Below, piece by piece: positions 51,430 through 60,971 of a DNA stretch of 64,000 nt. This DNA is from Flammeovirga pacifica (GTDB lineage Bacteria > Bacteroidota > Bacteroidia > Cytophagales > Flammeovirgaceae). The notes beneath the pieces were generated by a model. That model ran no database searches. It saw nothing but the letters and a program-made list of their open reading frames with translations, and was not told the origin of the DNA. Location of the stretch: positions 3,321,902 to 3,385,901 of the forward strand of contig NZ_JRYR02000001.1 of NCBI RefSeq assembly GCF_000807855.2, written 5' to 3'. Position 1 is the first letter of the stretch, and every line of letters starts with the position of its first letter. The position numbers and the translations under genes were made by a program.

Positions 51430-52623
51430 TTAAACAGACATTATTGCCCCTTTTTGCTTATTTTTCTTTTGCCTTTTCTTTTTCAGTTTATTAATCCAAA
51501 TGATCAAACCTGTAATAGGCAATGTTGTCGCAATCAAACAAGAGATAAAATATAATAACTTAGAAAAGCCATTAAATACATAGCCTAAATGAATTGCTTT
51601 TACCAAACTCATTAATTGCTTACCTAATGGTTTATCTTTAAATAATTCTGCTTTTATCAACTCACCATTTTGAGCATTATAGTATACCTGATCTGTATAC
51701 TGTAAACTAAAGAAAGAAGCTTTATTCGTTTTTCTAATGGCTACATAAGGCGATTTTTTTGAGGGTAAACTCATACTGACATCCCCTTTATAATCAAGAT
51801 AGCTATTTGCCTTATCTAAAATTTCTTGATAAGTCACAGATTTAGGTTGATTCAAAATAGCAGAATCTACTTTGGGCCTTTCGCCTCTAGAAAATTTATC
51901 TTGTCCTGTTAAAGCTTTATTCAAACCTGTTCTATACCAATCAAAAGACCAAAAAGGTCCGGTAATTCCCATCATTAATAATAGTATTAAGCTATAGAAA
52001 CCTAATACATTATGAAGGTCGTAATTGATTCTTTTCCAACCAGCATTTTTCTTAAATGTAAGACCTGCTTTTAATTGCTTCACCTTTTTAGGTAACCATA
52101 AAACAAAACCTGTAAGAGATATAAAAATAAATATTATGGTAGACCATCCTACGATTGGTCGTCCGATATCCCAACCTAATCCAAGATGACGATGAACCAT
52201 CATGAAGCCCATCATTACTTTTTTAACTTTCTCATTAGGTGTACCTAAAACCTCTGCATTATATTGATCTACATAATAGTATTTACCAATACCCCTTCTT
52301 TTCTTTTTACTATTTTGAGCTTCTTTTATTTCTTCTGGAGTAGCCATGTTAATAACATAAGCTTTCTCTTCGTCAGCGGGAATATTAATTGAAAATACTT
52401 TCTTATCCTCAGAAAATGTTTTCACTAATTGATCTACCGATTTTTTGTCACCATCATTATTTTCTATAGATGATACATGTCTATCATAGTAAGCTTTAAT
52501 TTCTGCTTCGTAAGTATATACAGTTCCAGTAAAACACACGATTACTAAAACAATACTGGTTGCTACCCCTAACCAAAGGTGAAGGTCTGCACAAAGTTGT
52601 TTAAAAGTATATCCTTTTTTCAT
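51430..52623 (-). CDS. PepSY-domain membrane protein, XusC-like
   Basis: A 397-residue inner-membrane protein with four membrane segments and a large periplasmic loop containing PepSY-type folds. Conserved histidines occur next to the membrane (MVHRHLGLGWDIG, NYDLHNVLGF, AIHLGYVFNG), as in PiuB/FhuE-associated proteins thought to help reduce ferric siderophores. It is the last gene of a TonB receptor, DUF4374 lipoprotein, PepSY run, the composition of the XusABC xenosiderophore system of Bacteroides thetaiotaomicron. Role in iron release is inferred from that similarity. Confidence 0.88.
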   Translation of the reverse strand: MKKGYTFKQLCADLHLWLGVATSIVLVIVCFTGTVYTYEAEIKAYYDRHVSSIENNDGDKKSVDQLVKTFSEDKKVFSINIPADEEKAYVINMATPEEIKEAQNSKKKRRGIGKYYYVDQYNAEVLGTPNEKVKKVMMGFMMVHRHLGLGWDIGRPIVGWSTIIFIFISLTGFVLWLPKKVKQLKAGLTFKKNAGWKRINYDLHNVLGFYSLILLLMMGITGPFWSFDWYRTGLNKALTGQDKFSRGERPKVDSAILNQPKSVTYQEILDKANSYLDYKGDVSMSLPSKKSPYVAIRKTNKASFFSLQYTDQVYYNAQNGELIKAELFKDKPLGKQLMSLVKAIHLGYVFNGFSKLLYFISCLIATTLPITGLIIWINKLKKKRQKKNKQKGAIMSV

Positions 52624-52642
52624 TCTAATTTTAGTTTAAAAT

Positions 52643-52673
52643 AAAGGAACTATATCAAAAACATAGTCCCTTT
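52643..52673 (-). other. Hairpin between DUF4374 and PepSY genes
   Basis: AAAGGAACTAT (52643-52653) and ATAGTCCCTTT (52663-52673) form an 11-bp stem with one mismatch and a 9-nt loop. It may limit read-through to the PepSY gene or protect the upstream mRNA. Confidence 0.4.
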
Positions 52674-52692
52674 ACTCTTCATATCTTTTCTT

Positions 52693-53922
52693 TTAGAAAA
52701 TACCTTCTATTCTAATATTACCTTCGTCTAATAATAAACCTTCAGAAACTTCTGAAGAGGCTATATCAATAATATAAACTTTAGGGGTAATGCTTCTATC
52801 TGTAGGAGTTATTGCCATATAGAACTTACCATCTCTTACTTTAGCAGTTTGATAAGCAAACATATCACCATTTGGTACATCTAGTTTTTCTACCGTTTTA
52901 GAATTAATATCTAAACGAAGAAGTCCCCATTGATCTGAATCTACACCAAATTCAACAGACATATAAATAATTCCATTACCTACATGATACCATTTATTTG
53001 TACTGATAGGTTGACCATAAGCAGCTGAAATATCAAATACCCAATCGTTGTCATATTTTCCATCTTTCAATCTAACTAAAACAGTATGGTCAGTATCATT
53101 AGTGACAGCATTGGCTTGATAAACATAACCATTGATTTCGGCCATGTTTAATCCTCTGTAACCATTTGTGTTTCCATTACCTAGTTCAGATCTAATGTAT
53201 TTTGGATTTTCTAAAGTGGGATAATCCAAAACTATAGTATGTATACCAGTTAAGTTTTCAGAGCTATTATTTTCAATATCTCTACGACCAACACCATAGT
53301 AAATTTTATCATTCATTACAGTTGGAGCATCTACTCTGTAAGCATATGCCTTTTCAGTTAAATCCCAATCAGTAACAGGTACATCCCAAGTTTCCATAAT
53401 TTCTGAAATAACTACTTCAGGAATTTGTACTCTTGTTACATACATAGTTCCTTTTTTTGTGATACCATTTCCTTCGTCTTCAATATCAGCTGTATTAATA
53501 TTATGTATCAATATTGTTTGCTCATTGATTTTCCAAGGTCTTACGTGAGGATTACCACCCATTACTGGAGCAATATCTAACTCTCTTACTAGGTTATAAG
53601 TATCATTTTTATAAGCTAACTTTTTTAAATAGCCTCCACCATAATCAAACATATATACCCATCCTAAATCATCTGTAAATACACGAGCTGATCTTACAGG
53701 ATTTAAATGATATCCATTATTTAAGAAAGTAAGACTTCCTTCTTCTAAACTTTCTGCAGGAGCAATATATACTTCTGTATCCGAATCGTTAAAACGGGCA
53801 ACTATATGATCCGCTTTAATAGTTTCTTTGTCACTGTTCTCAGGAGTTGTTGTATCCTCAGAATTACAAGCAATCATTGCAGATGCAATTGCACCTAATA
53901 AAAAGTACTTAATTTTGTTCAT
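52693..53922 (-). CDS. DUF4374 surface lipoprotein, XusB-like
   Basis: A 409-residue lipoprotein. The lipobox cysteine is C19 (AMIAC) and is followed by NSED, an acidic stretch of the kind that sends Bacteroidota lipoproteins to the cell surface. The mature part has many short strands and repeated Trp/Tyr/Gly loops, consistent with the eight-bladed propeller described for DUF4374. XusB in Bacteroides binds ferric enterobactin outside the cell. The gene lies 16 bp after the TonB receptor gene. Which siderophore it binds here is unknown. Confidence 0.85.
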   Translation of the reverse strand: MNKIKYFLLGAIASAMIACNSEDTTTPENSDKETIKADHIVARFNDSDTEVYIAPAESLEEGSLTFLNNGYHLNPVRSARVFTDDLGWVYMFDYGGGYLKKLAYKNDTYNLVRELDIAPVMGGNPHVRPWKINEQTILIHNINTADIEDEGNGITKKGTMYVTRVQIPEVVISEIMETWDVPVTDWDLTEKAYAYRVDAPTVMNDKIYYGVGRRDIENNSSENLTGIHTIVLDYPTLENPKYIRSELGNGNTNGYRGLNMAEINGYVYQANAVTNDTDHTVLVRLKDGKYDNDWVFDISAAYGQPISTNKWYHVGNGIIYMSVEFGVDSDQWGLLRLDINSKTVEKLDVPNGDMFAYQTAKVRDGKFYMAITPTDRSITPKVYIIDIASSEVSEGLLLDEGNIRIEGIF

Positions 53923-53938
53923 TTTAAACTAAATAGGT

Positions 53939-56401
53939 TTAATTAATTCTGTAAGTCAGTTTTCCAAAAATAGATCGTCCAGGTTTTTGTACTCCAAAAT
54001 TATCAAAGGCCATTTGGTCAAAGATATTTTTACAATCCAAACTTACTGTAGCTCTCTTTTTTGAGAAGGTATACGATACATTAATATCGTGTAATGCTTG
54101 AGTGGGAATAATAGGTTTATTTTGATCTCCTATAACATCCCAATCAAAATGAAATTCGTGAATGTAGGCAAAGTTCCAACTTACTTGAAGTCTATCTCCT
54201 GTATTAAATAATGAAGAAAAACTTCTGCCAGCACTCGCATTAAATGTGAGGTAAGGCATATTAGGTTCCCTTGCCATATAATGAATATTTCTAACTCCTT
54301 CGGCATTGAATTCTTCCATAAATCTAGAATCAAGGTAATAACCTTGTACCATGAAATTCCATTTTCCATGAAGTGAATAATCAAACTGAAGCTCAACACC
54401 TTTTGATACTACATGTCCTATATTTTCAAACATGGTATAGCTTTGGTCATTCTGTTCAATAATTGTACTTCGGATTCTATCGTAAGTATCTCTAAAAAAG
54501 AAGTTAGTATTCATGTTTAGGTCATGTGAAGAGTTTTCAATTAATTTAATTTGACTCCCCAAATTCACATTAAAACTCTTTTCAGGTTGTAGGTCTGCTG
54601 ATTCGTAAATTTCCCTTGATGCATTACCAAAAACCTCATTCGTATTCACCAATCTTACTGCTTGTTCAGCAGAAGCATTCAATCTTACTCTTGGTGATAA
54701 TTCATAGGATAAAGTAGCTCCATAACCCCAGTTATCATCAGGTCGAACATTATAAATCGTATCTAAAACATTATCCGTATACTCAATTTTTTCTTGCTCT
54801 AAACGGTTATAGTAATGCTTTACAAAGACTGAACTTTTCAACTTATCATTAAATAATGAGTTTTGATAAGTAAACCCAGTGATTTGTTTGTTCACAATGT
54901 TAGCAGTATTAAAATCTCGGCGTTCTCTTTCTGCCATCGGATCATCAGACGATCTGTTGTACTGATTGTATGAGTAATTAAAACCAATTTGATGTTGATC
55001 ATTAAAGCTATATACCCCAGACAAACGGGCAATCAGATTATTATTTTGATCTTGATTTAGAGTTGAATTATTCCCTTCTCCAGGAAGAGGCGTAACTCCT
55101 CCTATTGGAGGAATTGGATTACCATACCAATCATATCTATTAGTAGTTGTATCTACAGTCGCTCTTTGAGAAATAGCATATTGTACATTTGAAGTAATGT
55201 CAAAACCTTTCATCAAAAAGTCTTTCTTCTGATAATTTACACTAGGAGCTACCGTCCAACCTCTAGAATAGCGTTCTCCGTATGGAGTCAACATTCTAGC
55301 TCCATGCTGACTTTCCTTATAATCTTCTGATGCATTGATAGAAAAGAATAGCTGATCTGCCCATTTTTTTCCTGTCACCCCTACATCAATTTTAGCACCA
55401 TAAGAACTGTAAGCATCATTAAAACGTTTTACCCTTTCACCTGTTTTTACTACAGATAAAAAATCTGGATTTCTAGATCCATCAGGTAAAAATTCTCTAT
55501 AATCTTTTATTTTGATATCATCAGACCATACCTCATAATCATTATCAGAATAATTATAAAATGCTGATAAACGAACTGTTTTACCCGATTTATCTCTAAA
55601 GGATCCATTAACATCTGCTCTATGTGTATTGAAAGAACCATAAGAATAAGCCACATTTAATGATCCTCCTTCTAGTCCTTGGTTAGTGATATCTTTAGTA
55701 ATCACATTAATAGCACCACCCATGGCATCATTTCCAAGTTCAATAGGAACCACTCCCTTATAAACATCAATCCTTTCTATTAAAGAAACAGGAATACTAT
55801 TAATTGAATAAGAAGAACCATAGGATTCCATTGGCATTCCATCAATAAAAATTCTTACCGCATTACCTGAAAGACCATTGATATTAATTTGAGTACTAGA
55901 CCCTAATCCACCATCTCTTCTAACTCTTAAACCCGCTGTTTGATCTAGAATTTCGTTAATCTCTAAAGATTGCATCTGTAAATCTTTAGTATCAATTGAA
56001 GCTACTGCAAAACCTGATTTTTCAATCTCTTGTGCTTTCGTTTCTCCTCTCACAACCACTTCATCTAGGCTCACAAGGTCTTCTTCTAATGATATTTTAA
56101 ATGAAGAAGATTGATGAGATGGTACTTCAATAATTTGCTCTAAATAGCCAGTGCAAGAAACTTTAATTTGAGCTTTAGATGGAACAGAATTAAGCTTAAA
56201 TTTTCCATGCATATCAGTAATCACACCTTTGGTGTCACTTGTCAACATGACTAGTGCAAAAGGTACTTCTTCTTTTGTTTCTGCATTAATAACCTGTCCT
56301 TCGATATCTCTACTCTCTTGTGCATAAGTAGAAAAAGTAAACAGGATTATTAATAGATATAAGAAAGATAATGTGAATTGATAATTAGGTTTAATTTTCA
56401 A
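53939..56401 (-). CDS. TonB-dependent receptor, XusA-like
   Basis: An 820-residue outer-membrane receptor. Signal peptide 1-27 (ending TYAQ), a carboxypeptidase-like/CNA-B domain (about 33-115, VINAETKEEVPFALVML), plug (about 120-250, GLSGNAVRIFIDGMPMES, RIDVYKGVVPIELGNDAMGG) and barrel, ending with the aromatic strand of outer-membrane proteins (FGKLTYRIN). The start appears to be TTG 56401: no ATG precedes the signal peptide and an in-frame stop lies 3 codons upstream. An inverted repeat touches the start. First gene of the DUF4374 and PepSY set. Confidence 0.9.
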   Translation of the reverse strand: MKIKPNYQFTLSFLYLLIILFTFSTYAQESRDIEGQVINAETKEEVPFALVMLTSDTKGVITDMHGKFKLNSVPSKAQIKVSCTGYLEQIIEVPSHQSSSFKISLEEDLVSLDEVVVRGETKAQEIEKSGFAVASIDTKDLQMQSLEINEILDQTAGLRVRRDGGLGSSTQININGLSGNAVRIFIDGMPMESYGSSYSINSIPVSLIERIDVYKGVVPIELGNDAMGGAINVITKDITNQGLEGGSLNVAYSYGSFNTHRADVNGSFRDKSGKTVRLSAFYNYSDNDYEVWSDDIKIKDYREFLPDGSRNPDFLSVVKTGERVKRFNDAYSSYGAKIDVGVTGKKWADQLFFSINASEDYKESQHGARMLTPYGERYSRGWTVAPSVNYQKKDFLMKGFDITSNVQYAISQRATVDTTTNRYDWYGNPIPPIGGVTPLPGEGNNSTLNQDQNNNLIARLSGVYSFNDQHQIGFNYSYNQYNRSSDDPMAERERRDFNTANIVNKQITGFTYQNSLFNDKLKSSVFVKHYYNRLEQEKIEYTDNVLDTIYNVRPDDNWGYGATLSYELSPRVRLNASAEQAVRLVNTNEVFGNASREIYESADLQPEKSFNVNLGSQIKLIENSSHDLNMNTNFFFRDTYDRIRSTIIEQNDQSYTMFENIGHVVSKGVELQFDYSLHGKWNFMVQGYYLDSRFMEEFNAEGVRNIHYMAREPNMPYLTFNASAGRSFSSLFNTGDRLQVSWNFAYIHEFHFDWDVIGDQNKPIIPTQALHDINVSYTFSKKRATVSLDCKNIFDQMAFDNFGVQKPGRSIFGKLTYRIN

Positions 56402-56435
56402 GATTGTTTATTTAGACTTATTTTAAATAACAATC
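56402..56435 (-). promoter_or_regulatory. Inverted repeat at the start of the receptor gene
   Basis: GATTGTTTATTTA (56402-56414) and TAAATAACAATC (56424-56435) are inverted copies with one extra base in the left arm. It ends immediately at the TTG start, so it may be a hairpin that controls translation or a regulator (AraC or Fur-like) site. It does not resemble the E. coli Fur box. Confidence 0.4.
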
Positions 56436-56502
56436 AAAAGTAACTAATTAAGATTGATTATAAACAACACTTTACAATTATTCACATGAAATATTAAACC
56501 TT

Positions 56503-57678
56503 TTACTTCTTCGTCAATCTTAGTTTTTTCATACTGAAAATATAGCTAATCAGAGCGATTGATAAGACTAAAACAATCAAACTATAAATAGAAATCGCAG
56601 TATGCGGATTAAGGAATGTAGCCATATTGGATATGAATGATGTAATTATCCAACAACCTGAAAAAACGATAGCATTGGCTACACCAGCCCTTTTTCCATG
56701 ATTTACTAGTGCTGCTCCTAAATGCAATGGAAATAAAATAGCAGCAACAAATACAATCACACACATTACTGATATAACAGCTTTGTCAGACTCTCCAATC
56801 AATTGAAAAACTACAAACCCAATTACTGCTCCTATAAAGCCAACTAAAAGTGAATATATAGTTTTTTGATGAAGGTCTAATTTTGATAAAAATCGATTAA
56901 TAACATTGCCTAAAAGCCAAGCTACTGCTAGTATAATTTCTGCCCATCCAAACTCAATAGCAGAATAATGGAATACATCTGTAACATAGAAACTACCGAT
57001 TGTATCAAATATTGGAACGATGGTATAAAAACAACCACACATCACTAAACTTCTGATAAATACTGTATCAGAAAATAAAGCTTTCAGATCTTTCACTGCA
57101 TTACCCCTATTCAACGGTTTCTTATTCTTATTCGATTCTTTTGAAAAGAAAATAAGCAATAACATCGTAGCAGAATAAACAATCAAAAAGACAAATACAG
57201 CCTTATAACTAAAAGTAGTAAGTATTAAACTTCCTACCATTGGAGAAACAGTGAGTGCTAAAGCAAAACCTATTGTGATGTAGTTAACGGCATTTTTATA
57301 TTCGTCATCATCATGAATATCTCTTACCACTGCTCTTGACGCTACTGCAATAAATGATATGGCTAGTCCTTGAAGAAACCTTAGAGCAATCAAGACATAA
57401 ATATCATTTGTGATAACAGCACCCACTAATAACAATATCAAAACAGATATAGAACTTATCAACACTGTTTTTCTATTATAAGCATCTGTTACAAAACCAG
57501 AAAATAGTTGTCCTAAACCAAAACCTAAGACTCCGAATGTAAATACATACTGAGCTAAATGAACATCTATACCTAATACTTCTTTGATTGATGGTAATGA
57601 TGTCACTACAATATCTACTGTTACTGCCGCTAATGGTACAGTCATATACATTATAAAAGCATGGATTTTTTTATTCAT
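56503..57678 (-). CDS. MFS transporter, Bcr/CflA-type
   Basis: A 391-residue protein with 12 predicted membrane helices. The Bcr/CflA family signs are LAAVTVDIVVTSLPSIKEVLG in helix 1, QLFSGFVTDAYNRKTVLI in the helix 2-3 loop, and RFLQGLAISFIAVASRAVVRD in helix 4. Members export drugs, sulfonamides or siderophores. Located between the AraC gene and the receptor genes, it may export a siderophore or related small molecule of the same system. There is no biosynthetic gene near by. Confidence 0.85.
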   Translation of the reverse strand: MNKKIHAFIMYMTVPLAAVTVDIVVTSLPSIKEVLGIDVHLAQYVFTFGVLGFGLGQLFSGFVTDAYNRKTVLISSISVLILLLVGAVITNDIYVLIALRFLQGLAISFIAVASRAVVRDIHDDDEYKNAVNYITIGFALALTVSPMVGSLILTTFSYKAVFVFLIVYSATMLLLIFFSKESNKNKKPLNRGNAVKDLKALFSDTVFIRSLVMCGCFYTIVPIFDTIGSFYVTDVFHYSAIEFGWAEIILAVAWLLGNVINRFLSKLDLHQKTIYSLLVGFIGAVIGFVVFQLIGESDKAVISVMCVIVFVAAILFPLHLGAALVNHGKRAGVANAIVFSGCWIITSFISNMATFLNPHTAISIYSLIVLVLSIALISYIFSMKKLRLTKK

Positions 57679-57752
57679 GATGAAAGAGGTTTTAGTGCAA
57701 ATTGTCTTGTCAATTTAGATTAAGATGGAGATCGATAATTGCTAACTATTGA

Positions 57753-58580
57753 TTAAAATATTTTATGTTGTTTCCCCCTATAATGTAATGGAGTCACACC
57801 GAATTCTTTTTTAAAAACTCTAAAGAAATAACTATGGTTCTGATACCCTGCAGCAGTATAAATATTTTTCAAAGGAGCATTCGTCATCGCTAGCTGTTTC
57901 GCACAATAATGTAAACGTTCTTTATTGATTAATTCTGATAATGTCAATCCGTAACTCTTTTTTATTACTCTATTCACATGATCAGCCGACCGTTGGCAAA
58001 GTTCTAAAAAACCTGGTTGCCCTTGATTTAATTGATGTGGCATTCTAAACTTTTCGATCGCTTGGATTAACCAATTAGGTATCTCATCATCTATATTTTT
58101 TTTCTGATTGAGAATATCAAAAAGATGAAGCATAAAAAGATCTAAGTATAAAGAGTTTCGAGGTTTGTCGAGTAAAATATTTACTCGGTTAATCAACTCC
58201 TTCAAAGCTTCTTTATTAAATGTTCCTTTAAATGGACTTTCATTTGTAGTCCAATACAAAGAAACCCCATCGAAATAACGTACTGTATATTGTTGCACAA
58301 TATCTATAGGGATCGCAATATTGGTAATCACCAATTCTTCTTTAGAGGCTTTTTTAAATGTATGGATATCAAAATCTCTTATGAAACAAAAGCTCCCTGT
58401 TTCTAATTTCTCTTCCTCATTATTGATCAGATGTATTCCCTGACCATTTGAAATATAAAAAAATTCAAAGAAATCATGAGAATGTAAATTCAAATCTTCA
58501 GAACTATCTATTGTCGTTCTTGCAATATGAAATTGATCTGAAGGTTTATCTAAGAAATTTTTTAATTGAAACTTTTTCAT
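57753..58580 (-). CDS. AraC-family transcriptional regulator
   Basis: A 275-residue regulator. N-terminal cupin-like sensor domain (LHSHDFFEFFYISNGQGIHL, 1-160) and C-terminal two-HTH AraC domain (about 175-275, ending KNIYTAAGYQNHSYFFRVFKKEFGVTPLHYR). An in-frame TTG at 58589 would add three residues (MFF); ATG 58580 is preferred. It is transcribed with or just ahead of the MFS exporter, 75 bp away, and likely controls the exporter and the iron-type uptake genes downstream. Effector unknown. Confidence 0.9.
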   Translation of the reverse strand: MKKFQLKNFLDKPSDQFHIARTTIDSSEDLNLHSHDFFEFFYISNGQGIHLINNEEEKLETGSFCFIRDFDIHTFKKASKEELVITNIAIPIDIVQQYTVRYFDGVSLYWTTNESPFKGTFNKEALKELINRVNILLDKPRNSLYLDLFMLHLFDILNQKKNIDDEIPNWLIQAIEKFRMPHQLNQGQPGFLELCQRSADHVNRVIKKSYGLTLSELINKERLHYCAKQLAMTNAPLKNIYTAAGYQNHSYFFRVFKKEFGVTPLHYRGKQHKIF

Positions 58581-58655
58581 AAAAAACAATCCATAAATTT
58601 ATTCTCTTTCAAGATATAAAACTTATGGATTGCTATAGTGATTTGATATCAAATA

Positions 58656-60773
58656 TTAGTTATTCACTTTGCCCAATCTATAATCATATAATTGGTAATT
58701 AATTTCTCTAAAATGATCAACAACCTCTTGGTATGGTTGATCTGTTACATCTATCAAGCCTACATTATAATTTTCTCCGTCACCTCTACCTGTTAATGGT
58801 TGATCTGTATATTGGAACCAATGTGCCCCAATAATATTAGGATGGTTTAATGCAGACTGTATGTATTTCACATATTTCTCTCCCCTATCATTTTGACTTT
58901 TGGCTGCTTTAACTCCTGGATGAAAACTACCTCTATCTATCGCTCCAAAATGAAATTCTCCAATTAAAATAGGCATATCCACATCTTCAGGTAAGCTAAC
59001 ATGCTTTACACTGTATTCATATTTATTGAAGCTCAGAATATCGCAATATTGAGCAGCAGATTTCATCACAATTTTATTATTACCCCAAGCAAAACGACAA
59101 CCTAAGTACAGTTGATTTGGAGCGACTATCACAAGTTCATCATGAATAGTTTTAAAATAAGTCTCTGCTATTTTTTTATAAAAAGCATAAATATCTTCTT
59201 TCGACCCTTCTCCCAATTGAGGCGAAGTATTTTTCAACATATCTTTCCATGAAGAATAATCTGTAGACCATTGTTTATTGAGTTTTTCAATTTTCTTATA
59301 CTTAGATTTTAGGTCTGATATAAATACTTTTTTAGCCGGTTGATCTTCAGGACTCTTTAATGTAGCCATAGATAATGAACCGATATTACCCCATGACATT
59401 TCATTATCTACAAAGTAACCAATACACCAAGGATCATTTGCTCCTAGGCTTTGAGATTGGACAGAAGCTTTTACTTTTGATTTAAAATCGCTGGCAAATA
59501 CATCATGAAACTTGCCCCAATACCCATTAGACCCTTCAATTTTCTTAGTATCCATAATCCAAACAGAACCTACATAAGGGTTTTTATGTGCTTCAATTGT
59601 ACGTTTATCTGATACAAACCCAATTGTATTCATTCCCCATGATTTAATTCTTTTGTTGGCTAATTCACCAAATTTCTCTTTCCAATCATCTCCATATTTT
59701 CTAAATAAATTAGATTCGTAAAAATTAAACGTTTTGTATTCATCAAATTGTTGATAAAAACCCAATGGCTTCCAAGTTGATTTCCCATAGAACATTTGAA
59801 GAGGATCATCACTTTCAGGTAAATAAGAAAATAACTCTTCTCTTCCTGTAACCCCAGTTGTCATACTATTACTATTCACACAGTTTAAACCACTAGACCA
59901 AAATAAATGACCTTCTGGATCTACCAACCACCATTTACCTTGATATTTTTGAGTATAAAAATGTCCTTTCACTTCAAATTGAATATCACTAATATGCCCA
60001 CCAAACTTAGATCTATAAGGAGCCTCTTTATGCTCATTATAATCCTTTTCTTCTATTCGAATACTTTCCTTCAATTCATCCATAGAATGAATTTTCCCCT
60101 TCCAATTAGTGTATTTACTTTGTCCAAATTCATCTACAAAAGGAACCACCTCTTCTGCTTTTCTTTTAGCAAGTTCTGTTTTTGCACTCAATTTTTTAAT
60201 AGCAAATGTATTCTCCTTACTTGAATACCTTGAATTAAAAGTTATTTCATCAATTGTAGTTACATCCCTCTTTAACATCCCAAACATACCTCTCATTCCT
60301 GGATATTGTTTCGGTTGTGGATCAAATACCCAAGGCGACCATGCTAATGGAACTGTAATTACTCCTGATTCCCCTGGTTCTAAATCTACATAATCAGAAC
60401 AATACCATCGAATTAATCCTTTATCATCAACATTATCTCCTACAAACATTTCTACTTGAATAAATTCATCCCCTAGGTTGGCTACTTCTGCTTCAATAGT
60501 ATACATCCCTTCTAGATTCCAAGAGTTTTCATTTCCCTCATAGATCACTACACCAGACTCATGCTTAGCAAAACCATTATTTATAATAAGTATTCCATCT
60601 TCAATTTTATAAGTAGCATCTTTAGCTTCTATCTGCTGTGTAATAGCTTCATTAGAAAAGTCTACTAGTGTATGATCTGAAAATGTTGACGGTTGTTTTA
60701 GGGCGATAAACACAATTCCACTCATCAATATCAATACTATTCCAAACTTAAGTTTGCTTGTTCTCTTTTTCAT
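58656..60773 (-). CDS. GH50 beta-agarase-like glycoside hydrolase
   Basis: A 705-residue enzyme. The N-terminus has a hydrophobic anchor or signal (9-26). Residues about 35-200 look like a carbohydrate-binding beta-sandwich. The catalytic (beta/alpha)8 part has GYFVDNEMSWG with E458 as acid/base, GEFHFGAIDRG with E606 as nucleophile, and HWFQYTDQPLTGRGDGEN, which match the GH50 agarase pattern. GH50 enzymes release neoagarobiose from agarose. Agar breakdown is known for Flammeovirga. The gene is 76 bp upstream of the AraC gene; a link to the iron system is uncertain. Confidence 0.75.
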   Translation of the reverse strand: MKKRTSKLKFGIVLILMSGIVFIALKQPSTFSDHTLVDFSNEAITQQIEAKDATYKIEDGILIINNGFAKHESGVVIYEGNENSWNLEGMYTIEAEVANLGDEFIQVEMFVGDNVDDKGLIRWYCSDYVDLEPGESGVITVPLAWSPWVFDPQPKQYPGMRGMFGMLKRDVTTIDEITFNSRYSSKENTFAIKKLSAKTELAKRKAEEVVPFVDEFGQSKYTNWKGKIHSMDELKESIRIEEKDYNEHKEAPYRSKFGGHISDIQFEVKGHFYTQKYQGKWWLVDPEGHLFWSSGLNCVNSNSMTTGVTGREELFSYLPESDDPLQMFYGKSTWKPLGFYQQFDEYKTFNFYESNLFRKYGDDWKEKFGELANKRIKSWGMNTIGFVSDKRTIEAHKNPYVGSVWIMDTKKIEGSNGYWGKFHDVFASDFKSKVKASVQSQSLGANDPWCIGYFVDNEMSWGNIGSLSMATLKSPEDQPAKKVFISDLKSKYKKIEKLNKQWSTDYSSWKDMLKNTSPQLGEGSKEDIYAFYKKIAETYFKTIHDELVIVAPNQLYLGCRFAWGNNKIVMKSAAQYCDILSFNKYEYSVKHVSLPEDVDMPILIGEFHFGAIDRGSFHPGVKAAKSQNDRGEKYVKYIQSALNHPNIIGAHWFQYTDQPLTGRGDGENYNVGLIDVTDQPYQEVVDHFREINYQLYDYRLGKVNN

Positions 60774-60971
60774 TTTAGTCGTATTTATATAATGACTGAA
60801 ATAAAATGAAAATACCGTTTAGAATATCCTCTATTTTAACTAATCAGTATGGTATTATGCCTAAAAATTTATTTTAGTTTATTTTCAATTCCATTGTAGG
60901 GGTAAATCAGTGTTCGGTTGTCATGAATATGAATACTATACATCATTCATCTAATTAACTGATTTATAAAA

